Shown here one piece after another: positions 33,509 to 44,898 of a stretch of 64,000 bases of DNA. Position 1 is the stretch's first letter; the number at the start of each line of letters is the position of its first letter. Location: assembly GCA_039583875.1 (NCBI GenBank), contig CM077149.1, forward strand, positions 21,589,194-21,653,193, written 5' to 3'. Under the pieces are notes generated by a model. The model was not told where the DNA came from. It saw only the letters and a program-made list of their open reading frames with translations, and did not search any database. The position numbers and the translations under genes were made by a program. This stretch comes from Platanthera guangdongensis. Lineage: Eukaryota > Streptophyta > Magnoliopsida > Asparagales > Orchidaceae.

Positions 33509-34774
33509 GCGGAGACCAAGGAAGAGAAAATAGCTTTTGAAAAAGATAGGTTGCCCTCATCTTCATCCTTATTATTGTTGCAGAGTCTGAAGAACTAAGT
33601 TCAAATTAGTGTGTCTAAAAGCTCAACAAAAGTTAGTTGTTGTCTTCTTAATCGACATCAGCAAGTTTAGAGTTAATCTCTGAGAAAAAGGAAGCAGCCA
33701 AGGTCTAACCCTAGCTGCAGGATCTGGGATCAAAAGAAAGTAAGTTTGTGTCATTTTCACCTACACCAGCAAGGTCAGAAAGCTTTCTTTCTGAGGAAGA
33801 AGGAGAAGCAGATACAATTGATTTCTGCAATCAAAGGAAGCAAGGGCAAACCCTTGCAGCAGGTACTTCACATATCCAGTAAGGTAATTCTAAAGAACAT
33901 TCTCTAGAAGCTGTGAAGAAGAAAGCTTGAAGAAGCAGTGATCTGAAAGAAGGCTCAGGGGACTATTCCTCTAGAGTCAAAGTTAGGGCTGAATCTCCTC
34001 ATCCCAGAAAATAAAGAAGAAGCAGAGCAGTTGTCTACAAGTTACTTCCAGCACAAGCCAAATCAAGATCTACATCCTTGTTGTTGAGAAGGAGTCGGGC
34101 TGGGATTATCTCAGCTCAGGTAGCAACAAGTCTAGTTGCAGTCTCTTCTCTGTTCCAGCAAGAAAACGTTTTGGTGCTGAGAAGAAGGTGATAGGGATGA
34201 GTATTACTCAGTTTAGGTAATAGTAGGCTCTGGGATCATTTCCCTAGAGTCAGAAGTGGGCTAAGTTTTTCTCAGTCAAGAAATATTGGCACAGAGAAAC
34301 ATCACTTGTGTCAAGACCAACTCACCAACCCACTTCCATCTTGTAGGATCCTTTTGGATCTGAGTGGTAGGAGCAAATTTGCTCTGAGGTGGGATCCAAG
34401 TTTGGATCTGAGTTGTAGGGTTGTTTAGCCTGAGGAAGGATACTGTTAATGTTGGGTATTACATCCACATTAACCCAGATTTGGTGAAGTCACCCAGGAA
34501 CTAAGATGAATTAAGTTGTATTTGATGCTTGGTTTGAGTTATATGTTTGCAGGAATTTCACTGGGAAGTGTAGACCAATGTCAGTCCACAGTGGGTCACC
34601 AAACACAGGAACTGTGCAATGTAATCCCTCATTGTATATTCCAAGGTGTTGACTCATGTGTGGTCTCTCTATTGGGATACACTTCATATTCAAGCTATTG
34701 GACTTTGGGAAAGGAATTGGAAGTTGACTACACTAGAAGAAATAGTTTTCCAACATCAAAAATTCTCTAAGTCT

Positions 34775-35047
34775 TTTACTCGAGTAGGTCTATAACTACT
34801 CGAGTAGTTTGGGTATAATTTACTCGAGTAAAGGAACCTTGTACTCGAGTACTTAAGTATATCTCTCGTGTAGCTAAGTCACCTACTCGAGTAGACATAG
34901 TCATATACTCGAGTAGCATGCTTATATAATCGAGTAGATTACTCATTATACCCGAGTATTAAAAGATTCACTCATCAAAAATTTTCTAAGTCATGGACTC
35001 GAGTAAGTATACTCACATACTCGAGTAGATAGAATCCTACTCGAGTA
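34775..35047. repeat. TACTCGAGTA palindrome array, left part
   Basis: Many copies of the 10-bp palindrome TACTCGAGTA (with CTACTCGAGTAG as the longest form) spaced about 15-30 bp. The array is split here by copia-3 and continues at 40230. Confidence 0.93.
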
Positions 35048-35052
35048 GTTCA

Positions 35053-35414
35053 TGTAAGAACCGAACAAAAACAAACCGAAATGGTTTTAAATTGAAACTT
35101 TATTATCCGAAAAAGGTATCTATTACAAAGGTATGCCCTCCCTTATATAGAATGGAGGAGAGATGAGAGAATACAAATAAGAGATGTGGGACTAAAAATT
35201 TACAGGACTAAGCGGACTATACAAAACAAACTGCACAAGCCCCGCGGTTAGACAGAAGGGCTAACCGCACGGCTACCACAAGAGAAGAAGAGAGATTGCC
35301 AGGGAAGACCGCTAGACAGCCCGGTCTCCAAGCTGGCTGAGACAAACCGCCAGACCGCGCGGTCTTCAACCCGCCGAGACAGACCGCCAGACTGCCCGGT
35401 CACCAACTTCAAGA
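35053..35414 (-). repeat. Copia-3 3' LTR (362 bp)
   Basis: Pairs with 39858-40219. It contains GACCGC / GCGGTC inverted motifs at its right side and a minus-strand TATATAA at about 35143-35149. Confidence 0.95.
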
Positions 35415-35421
35415 CTCCCCC

Positions 35422-38400
35422 TCAAGCTGGAGCATATATATCGATCATGCCCAGCTTGTCGCAAACATGAAGAAATGAGGCGGAAACTGGCTTGGTGAAG
35501 ATGTCAGCCAGCTCTTTATCAGAAGTGACAAAGGGAGTGCAAATTTGTTCCTTTAAGATCTCTTCACGAATGAAATGATAGTCGACCTCAATGTGCTTTG
35601 TTCTTTCATGGAAGACCGGATTTTTGGAGATGTATATGGCGGCCTTGTTATCACAGAACATAGGTAGAGGATGGTTATAGACCTCTCCTAAATCTAGCAT
35701 GAGAGCCCGCAGCCATTTTAACTCACAAGTGGTCGATGCCATACTGCGATAGTCAGCTTCTACACTGGACCTAGAGACAACAGACTGCTTCTTGCTCTTC
35801 CAGCTCACCAGATTTCCCCCAACAAAGGTGCAAAAACCTGAGGTTGACTTGCGATCCCCTTTATCATCAGCATAACTTGCATCTGAGTAGGCTTCAATCC
35901 TCAGATGACCATTCTTCAGAAAAAGTAATCCTTTCTCAGGCGCTGCTTTGACATACTCCAAGATCCGCAAGGCGGACTGTAGATGACACTCCCTAGGTGC
36001 TTGCATGAACTGACTCACCTTGCCCACAGCATAGGAAATGTCGGGCCTGGTCACTGTGAGATATATGAGCTTACCAACCAGACGCTTATACCGTGAACTA
36101 TCTGAAAGAGGAGGTGAATCATCTGTCCAGGTTTTATCTTCTCCAGTTGCCATGGGGCATCGGGCAGGTTTTGCTCCAGTCAATCCCGCCTCTTTTAAAA
36201 GATCAAGGGCATACTTACACTGAGAGAGAACTAAGGAGTCGGGCTTCCGAGAGATTTCGATCCCCAGAAAGTACTTTGGAGAGCCCATATCTTTCGTGAT
36301 CAGATGTTGGCGAAGATGTCGCTTTGTGAGGGCTACCCCTTCCTGGTCATCGTCAGTGAGAAGAATATCATCGACGTACACAGCAAGAACAACCAGCCCC
36401 GAAGGAGTTTTGCGAATAAATAGAGAGTGATCACCAGAGCTTCGTGCAAAACCAACGGCCGCCACGATGTCGCTGAACTTGCCAAACTAAGCTCGAGGGC
36501 TCTGCTTGAAGCCATAAATTGCCTTCTGCAGCCGCCATACTCGTGTCTCCCCCTGAGCAACATACCCAGGAGGTTGCTCCATATAAACAGCCTCGTGAAG
36601 ATCACCATAAAGGAAGGCATTCTTGACATCCAGCTGAGAAATCGGCCAATCCCTATTGACCGCCACAGAGAGAAGGACCCGGATAGTGCTGAGACGAGCC
36701 ACGGGGGAGAAGGTGTCAAAGTAATCAAACTCATAGGTCTGAGTAAAGCCCTTAGCAACAAGGCGAGCCTTATACCGAGCCACAGTGCCGTCTGGGCCAA
36801 ATTTGACCACAAAGACCCAGCGACAGCCAACAACATCAGTACCGAAGGGAGGAGGAACAAGAGTCCATGTACCCCGCTCCGTGAGGGTCGCCATTTCCTC
36901 ATTGATGGCCAGCTTCCAGTGGGGAATAGCAAGGGCCTCCTGATAGGAACGAGGCGTGGCAGTGGCAGAGATAGCCAGCACAAAGGCCCTGCGAGAAGGG
37001 GTAAGACGATCATATGAAACAACAGCAACAAGGGGGTGTAGGGTACATGTCCGCACCCCTTTGCGAAGAGCCACAGGGAGATCCAGGTCGGCGGCCCCCT
37101 CAGGATCCGGAGCATCCGTGGCAGAGAAAGCTGGCCCGGGAGAAGAGAGCGACGGCGGCGGAGAGGATGGAGACGGAGGTGGAGAAGTGGGAGAGAGAGG
37201 TGGAGCGAGAGGAGGGGACGGAGATGGCGGAGGGGTGGATATGTCGGTAGGAGACGAGGGAACGAAGGGAATAGCATGAGAGTCAGAAGCCGGGGAAGGA
37301 GGAGAGGTAGTGGGGGAAAGAGAGGAGGAGTCAGCCGAGAAGTAGGAGGCATTCTCGAAGAAGGTAACGTCAGCAGAGATGAACTGCTGACGAAGAACAG
37401 GGTTAAAGCAACAATAGCCTTTCTGAGTGATGGAGTACCCCAGAAAGACACATTTGGTGGAGCAAGGGGATAGCTTGTCACGGGTGGCAGATGGGGTATG
37501 CACAAAAGCAGTGCATCCAAAGATGCGGAGAGGGAGAGGAAAAGGCTCCTTGCTTGGATACAGAATGGAGAAGGGTGTTTTCCCGTGGAGAATGGTGGAT
37601 GGAATGCGATTGATGAGGTAGCAGGCAAGGAGAACGGCATAGCCCCAATACGAGCGAGGGACATGCATCTGGGTCATCAATGTGCGAGCCACATCGAGGA
37701 GGTGACGGTTTTAGCGTTCCGCCACCCCATTTTGTTGGGAGGTGTAAACACAGCTAGTCTGATGAATAATGCCATGTTGCACACAAAAAGAGGTAAAAGC
37801 ATGACTCAGATACTCTTTAGCATTGTCGGAGCGAAATGTTTTAATACAAACATTGAACTGAGTTTTAATCAACTGATAAAAAGATATCCATACATCTAAA
37901 AGTTCAGAGCGATCTCGGAGGAGATACACCCAAGTACATCGAGAAAAATCATTTATAAAAGTTACAAAATAAGAACTACCCCTGCCAATGGTGAGGGTAG
38001 GAGCAGGTCCCCAAATATCGGAGTGGACAAGATCAAAAGGACGAGTAGAGCCCCGTTCGTGCTTCGGCGGGAAGGAGGAACGGTGATGCTTGCCGAGTTG
38101 ACAGGCGTCGCATTGGAGAGGAGTACTAGATGGAGGGAGGTGTGGCAGAAGCTGATGTAGAAGACGTAGAGGAGGATGACCGAGGCGGAGATGCCACTGG
38201 AGAAGATCCGTACAGGAAGAGGAGAAGGCGAACAAGGCGTAAACGTTGTCGAGGAAGTAGAGGCCGCCGCTCTCAGTCCCAGTAGCAATCGTCCGGTGGG
38301 AGCTCGGATCCTGAAAAGAACAAGAAGTTGGTGTAAATGTCACAGAACACTGAAGTTGTTTGCATAAAGAGGTAACAGACAACAGATTGCACAGAAACTT

Positions 38401-39492
38401 GGGCACATAGAGAGTGTCCGCTAGTCGTAGTGACGGAGTAACATGAATCACTCCCGTCCCATGAACCGGGGAGGGAGAACCATCCGCAACTAGGACCGGG
38501 GGCAACCGATCATGTTGTTCGAGTAAAGAGAAGCACTGAGGATTGCCCGTCATGTGATTAGTGGCACCAGAGTCGATGAGCCATTTACCTTGAGTCACCA
38601 TGTGGGCACTACCTGAGGATGTTACACCAGAGGCAGACGGCTTGGAAGAGTCACCGGAGGGGAGAAGATGGGGATGCTTCGTCCAGCAGCGTTCGAAAGT
38701 ATGTCCGGTTCGGCCACAATGAGAACAGAGGTAGCGGGAAGAAGCACGGCCGCCGGACTGGTGACTGCGGCTACCAGAGCCACTCCGCTGAGTGTGATGA
38801 GAATAGTTGTCCGGTGGTGGAGAAGGAGCGGGCAAAAGTGGGCGCTGAAGGAGAGAGGTGACAGCAGCGATGCGGGCAGCGGTAGCATCTAAGGTAGGAG
38901 ATTCGGTCTCACCCAGAATTTGCTGGCGGATCATGTCATAAGTATCAGGAAGCCGGAGCAGGTAACACACAACCAGAAGCTCCTGGAAGTGCTTGTGTTG
39001 TTGAGCCAAATCCGCAGAAAAGGGGCGATTCTGAAGAATCTCAGCCCCAAGAGCCTGAACCTGTTGGTAGGCAGCAGTAGGAGACAAGGTAGGACGGGCA
39101 AAGAGGTCCGCATACAACTTATAGATGCGGGATGTCTGAGCCCCCTTTGAGTACAGAGCGGCAAGATGAAGTCAAGCGGCCTTGACCATCTCATCATGAC
39201 GTATGACGGGAAGGCACTCATCGGAAAGACTATTCGCGAGCCAAGTACGCACAAGCGCGTCACTTGCATCCCAGTCATCAAAGAGAGGTGAGGTGATAGG
39301 AGGTGGGTCATCAACGTGATGGTGGTGTTTGCGTTGTGAGCGAAGAAGAAAGGTGAAAGAGACGCTCCAATCCGGGTAGTTGGAGCCAACAAGCTTGGAA
39401 ACGGTACCAAGGTTCCCTGAAGGAGTAGGTGGAAGAGGCAGAGCCGGATTGGTGACAGGGGTGGTGGCAGTAGAGGAATCCGAAAGAGCCAT
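35422..39492 (-). pseudogene. gag-pol: Copia-3 Gag-Pol polyprotein with three in-frame stops
   Basis: One reading frame starts at ATG 39492 (MALSDSSTATT) and ends at 35422. Stops are at 39172-39174 (TGA, expected Arg), 37711-37713 (TAA, expected Lys after GVAER) and 36487-36489 (TAG, expected Trp in the PRAW block). Gag has a normal knuckle CSHCGRTGHTFERC. The protease is WLIDSGATNHMTG. The integrase has HLRLGH with CDACQLGK, then HSDIWGP, RSDNAKEY and NGVAER. RT has [11 protein letters not shown] and VYVDDILLT. RNase H has SDASYADDKGDRKSTSG and ends at ELADIFTKPVS. It is a complete copia order in a dead copy. The lineage may be Ale/Ivana-like from size and layout; not certain. Confidence 0.94.
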
Positions 39493-39846
39493 AGGAGCAG
39501 GAAAAAAAAGGAAGTCGGGCGGTTAGGAGACAACACGCACGGATAGGAAAAAGAAGGGCTGCAGCGGTCACAAGGGGGGAAACCAGCGGCCAAAAAAGCC
39601 ACGACCAAGCTGCAGACACAAGCAGAGGGGAAGAAGTCGAACGGCTAGAGGACATGCCGCACGAACAGAAGCAGGACAAAACAGGTCGCTGCGACAGGAG
39701 GCGGCGACATAGAACAGGAAACAAAAAAGGTCGCGCACATAGAGGGCAGCAACAAGGAGAGGAAGAGGCCGCGCGGACAGGGTGCAAACCGGCGCGACAA
39801 GCCGCACGGACAGGAGGACACAGAATCAGGAGGAGTAGATCGAGTC

Positions 39847-39857
39847 CTCTGATACCA
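39847..39857 (-). other. Copia-3 primer-binding site (initiator tRNA-Met)
   Basis: Minus-strand TGGTATCAGAG directly follows the 5' LTR end at 39858. Confidence 0.9.
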
Positions 39858-40219
39858 TGTAAGAACCGAACAAAAACAAACCGAAATGGTTTTAAACTGA
39901 AACTTTATTATCCGAAAAAGGTATCTATTTCAAAGGTATGCCCTCCCTTATATAGAATGGAGGAGAGATGAGAGAATACAAATAAGAGATGTGGGACTAA
40001 AAATTTACAGGACTAAGCGGACTATACAAAACAAACCGCACAAGCCGCGCGGTTAGACAGAAGGGCTAACCGTACGGCTACCACAAGAGAAGAAGAAAGA
40101 TTGTCAGGGAAGACCGCTAGACCGCTCGGTCTCCAAGCTAGCTGAGACAAACCGCCAGACCGCGCGGTCTTCAACCCGCCGAGACAGACCGCCAGACCGC
40201 CCGGTCACCAACTTCAACA
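39858..40219 (-). repeat. Copia-3 5' LTR (362 bp)
   Basis: Promoter copy. Minus-strand TATATAA is at 39948-39954. Upstream of it (40160-40205) are GACCGCGCGGTC and related inverted motifs. Confidence 0.95.
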
Positions 40220-40229
40220 GTTCATTATA

Positions 40230-40650
40230 CCTACTCGAGTAGATCATGTTTCACTCGTGTGCTTTGAAATTTTCCTACTCCAGAATTTTCTAAGTCTTTT
40301 ACTCGAGTAGAACTTTCACCTACTCGAGTAGATTACTTCCTCTCGAGTAGTTTAGTTCAACTACTCGAGTAGCTCTTGCTGACATCTTCAGAATTTTTCT
40401 AAGTATCCCACTCGAGTAGTCCTTCTTGTACTCGAGTAGTTTATGTAATATACTCGAGTAGTTTTTCCAGTACTCGAGTAGATCCTTTATGTACTCGAGT
40501 AAGTTACTCTACATACTCGAGTAGTTCCTTCTGCCTACTCGTGTAGTTGATTTCTACCTACTCGAGTAGCCTATCTTTATATACCCAAGTATGTTCTCCT
40601 TCATGTACTCGAGTAGTTATTCAACTACTCGAGTAGTTATTCACTTACTC
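40230..40650. repeat. TACTCGAGTA palindrome array, right part
   Basis: Continuation of the SIRE-B array after copia-3, ending about 120 bp before TATATAAG at 40775. About two dozen full or near copies exist over both parts. Confidence 0.93.
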
Positions 40651-40774
40651 GTGTATATGGCTGAACCTTTTCTGAAATTTGTCTAAGTCCTTTTTCTGAC
40701 GGGATTTTAAAATCACGCGACATGATTGGTCCACGTGTACATCATTATGACCGATTATGACTGTTAGTCTCTCC

Positions 40775-40782
40775 TATATAAG
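40775..40782 (+). promoter_or_regulatory. TATA box of SIRE-B LTR
   Basis: TATATAAG in CTCCTATATAAGGTC, with a transcribed leader expected from about 40805. Confidence 0.7.
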
Positions 40783-41507
40783 GTCTTATCAGAAAATGAC
40801 AAACCCTAAGTATTCTCCAAGCTTTCTTGTCATTTTATTTTTGAGAAAAAAAATTCTTCAGCCGACTCCTCCATGTTTTCACGAAACGGAAGCCGCCGCC
40901 GCCACGATCTTCTCCGGCCACTGCTTCTAAGGTTAGAGGATTCATTCTGAAGAAAGTTACAGATCGAGATCGACATCACCGTTCATCTTCTCTCTCTGAT
41001 TCTGTAAAAGCATGAAGATCCAGATCTGGGCCGAGACTCTCTTCACCGATTTCTGATAGTGCTGCAAAGTCCATAAGAAGACGTTTTCTGGCCATTTCAT
41101 CAGATCTGATTGGATTTACTGTTTGTATAATTTTCCAAAACTTTATTAATCGTGTAGGAGAAAGTTTCTCCGATTGTAGGAGTTTTTCACTCCGAGATTG
41201 TAGGAAGTGTTATCTTCCGACGTGTAGATCCCCTTGTTTGGATCGAGTTTGTAGGAACTTTGTTCCGAGGGTATGATCGATTTTTGATCCGAGATAGTGG
41301 AGTAGCCGAGTCTAGTTGATTGCTAGATCGGTGAGGGAAAGTGGATGTACCCAAGGTTGGGGAACCACTATAAATCTTGTGTCGTCTGTGATATTGGTAG
41401 ATAGTTCTGTGATGTACTCTAATTATTTTTTTTCCGCAAAAGACGCACAATTCACCTATTCACCCCCCTCTAGGTGATTTAGGTTGACAACCGTTTTCTT
41501 TCAATTG

Positions 41508-41519
41508 TGGTATCAAAGC
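41508..41519 (+). other. SIRE-B primer-binding site
   Basis: TGGTATCAAAGC, identical to the SIRE-1 PBS, four bases after the LTR end. Confidence 0.9.
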
Positions 41520-41589
41520 GAGGTTGATCGTCAAAAGGTTAACACCTTGATCAGATCCAAATCTGTTGTCTGAAAGATTCTACCATAAA

Positions 41590-42051
41590 ATGGACAAGGG
41601 CAAAGATTTCGCCAAGCTTCCACTGTGCAACAAAAATAACTTTCCCATGTGGAAAGAAAGGATAAAATTTTTCATGGAAGCTGTGGATCCAAGGATCTTC
41701 ATGATCGTTGAAGAAGGTCCTTACGTTCTCTGACTGTGTCCACTATCGACCCTACCAAGAAAGTTCCCAAAAAGCTAATGGATCTCGACAAAGACGAGAT
41801 TGCACTTGTCTCTCTCGACAAGAAAGCTAAGAACATTATAGCAAGTGCAGTCGATGACTCGATGCTGCAGAATTTGATTCACTGTCAATCCGCTAAGGAG
41901 ATGTGGCATTCCTTAGTCACTTTGATGGAAGGAACTGAAGAAGTAAGGGATGATCGGAGATCACTTCTCAATCAAAAATATGAAGCGTTCCGACAAGGGA
42001 ACAAGGAAACAATTGCCGACACCTTTGAGAACTTCTTCAAAATTGTAGGAA
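41590..42051 (+). pseudogene. gag: SIRE-B gag fragment
   Basis: ATG 41590 (MDKGKDFAKLP) gives about 46 codons closely matching SIRE-1 Gag (FPMWKERIKFFMEAVDP) up to a TGA near 41731. The match then continues in another frame from 41736 (STIDPTKKVPKKL ... [18 protein letters not shown]) to FENFFKIV. A frameshift of one or two bases therefore lies near 41728-41736. The rest of Gag and all of Pol are deleted, and after ATTGT the sequence is LTR-like. No zinc knuckle remains. Confidence 0.9.
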
Positions 42052-42055
42052 GTGT

Positions 42056-42683
42056 TCTGAGGTAGGTGATCATTTGATTACTGAGAGTAGGATCTAGTTT
42101 AGATCTGAGGTAGGACCTTTAGGTCTAAGGTAGGAGAGTCATTCATTCTGAGTGTTGTATACTTGTGCCTGAATTGTAGGATCCTTTGTATTTGAGGTAG
42201 GGCCTTTGTGCCTGAGCTGTAGGAGAGTCATTCTCTTTGAGGTAGGATCCCTTGTGGATCTGAGGTAGGGCTATCCTCCCAGCCTGAGTTGTAGGGCCTT
42301 TGGGCCTGAGGTATGTGATCTTTGGATCACTGAGTTATAGGGCCTTGTGCCTGAGCTGTAGGTCTTGGAGGAGACCCAGTGGTCCTGCGGCATCGTGTTG
42401 CAAGCTATTATGAGCCAATATTGGAGAAGTGCCTTGTCTAACTATAAGTTAAAAAATGAGCGGGAAACTGGACGTACTCATAATTTGGGGAACCACTATA
42501 TATTTTGTGTGTGCGTATTTGTGTTGTTTCCTTGTTGCAGGTGTGTGTCTTGAAAGTTAAATATTAACTAGCAAAGCACCTCAAAGAAAGGAAAATCAAA
42601 GATAGTCACAAGTAACTAAAAAACCTATTAACCCCCCCCCCCCCTCTAGGGGATTTAGCTATCCTTGAAAACAAAGAATTTCA
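42056..42683 (+). repeat. End of SIRE-A LTR after the SIRE-B remnant
   Basis: Series of GGTAGG / TGTAGG units with GATCTGAG or GCCTGAG, continuing the pattern at 34345-34440. Then come GGGGAACCACTATATATT, a run of about 14 Cs and the LTR end AATTTCA. No coding frame. Confidence 0.75.
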
Positions 42684-43688
42684 CTTTCCAAAACTTATTT
42701 CATTCTCTCGATTATAATCATGCACATCCTTACCAGATTTCACAATAATGTCATTTGGATAACCAACTGTATCAATTCATTTGTCCATTAACTTACCCAA
42801 ATCATTTGTTTATCAAGCTCTTTCAAACCATTTGTACAATCAAGTTTCACCAAACCATTCATTTATCATGATTACGTATAGAGTAAGATTACCAAAACAT
42901 CGACATTATTTTGCTACGAACTCTCTACCAAATCAAAACCCGGTTCAACACAATCCCGAGAACAACATGTAATTGAGACATTACTGCACAACAACTTTGA
43001 CTGGACATTACCGAGGACACAAGACTCGTATGAAAACATGTAACCATACGTTGGAAAGGTCTTTCCGAGGTCTACGACTTTCATGTTAGTCAAAATCCCA
43101 GATCTGGCCGTAAGATACTCAAAATCGGCCTCGAAGACCGCTACGTACAGAAAACAGATTTCTGCACGCATCTTAAAGCAAGATTCGTGATATCGGTTCA
43201 TCTTCTTCCTTTAGATATTTCATCAGAACCAAATACCACACTTCCTCCTCTCTTATTCACCCTCAATAGACCATTTCTCGTCACGAAACAAAGTCCATCA
43301 TCTTCTCAAAGAAGAGAGGAGAGGTTGAAGACATCAAATCCCTAGGACAATGTCCTAGTATGGTCTCTTCTTAGGAGATTCTTAGGAGATATTCATCTCG
43401 CAAGTCAAACTCTTTTGAGTTGAAATCTCTCTTATATAATAAATATGGAGCTAGAACCGAGGGAGAGGGTAGGAAACTCACCTCGTTTCCGGCCATGGAT
43501 CTTTTTATCCTCCTCGGTGGCATGATGACATCGATCTCTACTGATGGAGACGACAACCCTCAACATGTTGAAGAAGATGACGGCGTGCTTTCGGAAGATA
43601 TTTCTCCGCCTCCAGATAAAGACTTGCGGCGCCGTGACGACCATGTGGAGCGACGCCAAAATATCTGTCCGCGGCGCCAACCAATATA
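42684..43688 (-). mobile_element. Old gypsy-like LTR, piece 4 (U3/R side)
   Basis: Minus-orientation LTR sequence after the second CTTTC. A minus-strand TATATAAG is at 43431-43438, so U3 lies to its right. The far end expected by analogy with the other gypsy LTRs (a GTTACA end) is absent, so the LTR is truncated at about 43688. Short frames here have no family resemblance. Confidence 0.55.
43431..43438 (-). promoter_or_regulatory. TATA box of the old gypsy-like LTR
   Basis: Minus-strand ATTATATAAGAGAG. This sets the minus orientation of the old LTR. Confidence 0.5.
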
Positions 43689-43733
43689 TTAATAATTAAT
43701 AATAATTATTAATAAATTATTATTAATTATTAA
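43689..43733. repeat. 45-bp AT-only palindrome at an element junction
   Basis: Two 18-bp perfectly complementary arms, TTAATAATTAATAATAAT and its reverse complement, flank a 9-bp centre. It sits exactly where the old minus-strand LTR gives way to the next element's LTR. Confidence 0.9.
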
Positions 43734-44884
43734 GTCACTTTTTATGTTTTGTTTTATTATTACTTTATTTTGCAATGTTATTTAATTTCATGTATGATGG
43801 GTGCCTATAACCATCAATTGTAATCTTTATTTAATGTCTTTAACTATTGTTTTGTCATGACATGATGGGTGTCATTAGCCATCATGAGTGGTTTAATATT
43901 GTATGGTGGAGATTGAGTGGTGTAGCCTATATATAGGCCTTTTCATGAAGGATTGAGTAGAGAATGAAAAAATTGAAAACCAAGGATTCAAAATTTGAAT
44001 TCCCCCCCCCCCCCTCCTCACTCTTCCCCTCTTGGAAAATTCGTTTCATCCTCGTCGTCCTCTCCTCTCTTCCTCTCCAAAATTTCGGCCTCCCCCTTTC
44101 TTTCCCCCCTCTCTACCTCCTCCTTTCAAATATTCGACTAAAGCCTTCAATACCTCTCCCAAACCGGCACCTTCATCAACCACACCAAGGACGGCTATCC
44201 TCCTCAATACAATCCCGACCACCACCTTCCCCCTCACCAAAAAAATGATCAACCCCTTCCTTGAAGAAATTCGGCCAAGGCCAACGACTTGCTGTTGTGG
44301 ATTCTTAAACCCCGGCGTGAAGCGATGAAGGAGGACAAGTTCCTCTCCATCCGGCGTGACTCTGGTGGAGCCGTTGAAGGTTGAACCAAGTTGAGAGTAA
44401 TTGGAACCATCCATTTCGATTGGGTAACGAATATATCTTCTACTCTGTGATTTTCCCTCCTGATAGATCTTGTGGCATATGCGTGCCGCGTGGCTTGTGA
44501 AACGCTTGAATTTTCGTGGTTAATTTCTTCATAGATCTTGTTGGTGTTTTCTTTTTCCGTTTAAGTTCGTGATGCATGGCGGCCCTCGTTTTATTTTGTT
44601 GGGAGAGAACCACCCTTGTCCGAATATTATGTTTTCGGTTTATTCTCTTTGGGTACAACAACGCTCGACCGAACCGTGTGGGTTCCTTTCGCTTGAGAGT
44701 ACCTTGGCTTATCCCCTTGGTATTATCTTGAAGGGCTTTGCGAACTCTCCGTAATCTCTAAATATTGAAAACAAAAATTGTGCCGTTGCTGCGTTTAAGT
44801 CTTGAGCGTGGCATGAGGGTTATCGGAGAGCGTTGCGTTAGTTACGTCGATCACCAAAACGCCCAAAAGGAATAGCCTGCATCA
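43734..44884 (+). repeat. Probable 5' LTR of a non-autonomous element (left end unresolved)
   Basis: A plus-strand LTR is inferred from TATATATA at 43928-43935 with a transcribed leader beyond it, and from a PBS that starts within a few bases of 44881-44884. Short GATGGGTG repeats (43856 region) and a C-run at about 44001 are present. No TG start or TSD could be fixed on the left, and the 3' LTR is outside the window. Confidence 0.55.
43928..43935 (+). promoter_or_regulatory. TATA box of the non-autonomous element
   Basis: TATATATAGG in CCTATATATAGGCC. Confidence 0.6.
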
Positions 44885-44887
44885 ATT

Positions 44888-44898
44888 TGGTATCAGAG
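44888..44898 (+). other. Primer-binding site of the non-autonomous element
   Basis: TGGTATCAGAG matches the plant initiator tRNA-Met and marks the start of the internal region. An untranslated leader rich in T/A follows to 45231. Confidence 0.8.

Larger units (their letters stand above)
35053..40219 (-). mobile_element. Copia-3 element (5.2 kb) inside the SIRE-B palindrome array
   Basis: LTRs of 362 bp (35053-35414 and 39858-40219) and TSD GTTCA (35048-35052 and 40220-40224). The minus-strand order is 5' LTR (right), PBS, one gag-pol frame with three stops, PPT (CTTGAGGGGGAG near 35415-35426), 3' LTR. About a dozen differences separate the LTRs by eye, over 3 percent. The outer end is CAACA in one LTR and CAAGA in the other. 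Confidence 0.95.
34450..41503 (+). repeat. SIRE-B 5' LTR (about 1.88 kb without copia-3)
   Basis: TGTTGGG...TTTCTTTCA. The two parts are 34450-35052 and 40225-41503. The end carries GGGGAACCACTATAAAT, CCGCAAAAGACGC and a C-run before TAGGTGAT, the same order as in SIRE-1. No second LTR copy exists in the window. Confidence 0.9.
34450..42055 (+). mobile_element. Truncated Sirevirus SIRE-B inside SIRE-A
   Basis: It has a complete 5' LTR starting TGTTGGGTATTAC (34450-41503, carrying copia-3), a PBS and the first 150 or so codons of gag. All of pol and the 3' LTR are missing. Its right edge is about 42046-42055, where gag sequence turns into SIRE-A LTR sequence. Confidence 0.85.
32011..42683 (+). 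mobile_element. Sirevirus solo-like LTR (SIRE-A), itself invaded
   Basis: It starts TATTGGGTCC, a decayed TGTTGGG, and ends AATTTCA at 42683. The TSD is CTTTC at 32006-32010 and 42684-42688. Its own sequence is 32011-34449 and about 42056-42683, roughly 3 kb; the middle is a truncated Sirevirus with a nested copia. The last part has the typical Sirevirus LTR end: GGGGAACCACTATA, a C-run and TAGGGGATTTAG. There is no internal region of its own, so it is either a solo LTR or a full element whose middle was lost in the deletion near 42046. Confidence 0.8.

Noticed and set aside
36333..37664. 443-codon minus-strand frame overlapping copia-3 pol
   Set aside because: Low-complexity Leu/Pro/Ser shadow of the integrase-RT frame, which alone has the catalytic motifs.
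43420..43692. Short plus-strand frame as a host gene
   Set aside because: It lies in the U3 region of the old minus-strand LTR, has no homologue I recognise, and its mirror frame is equally long.
43964..44328. Pro/Ser-rich frames in the leader of the non-autonomous LTR
   Set aside because: They come from a C/T-rich leader with a C-run and lack a recognisable domain.
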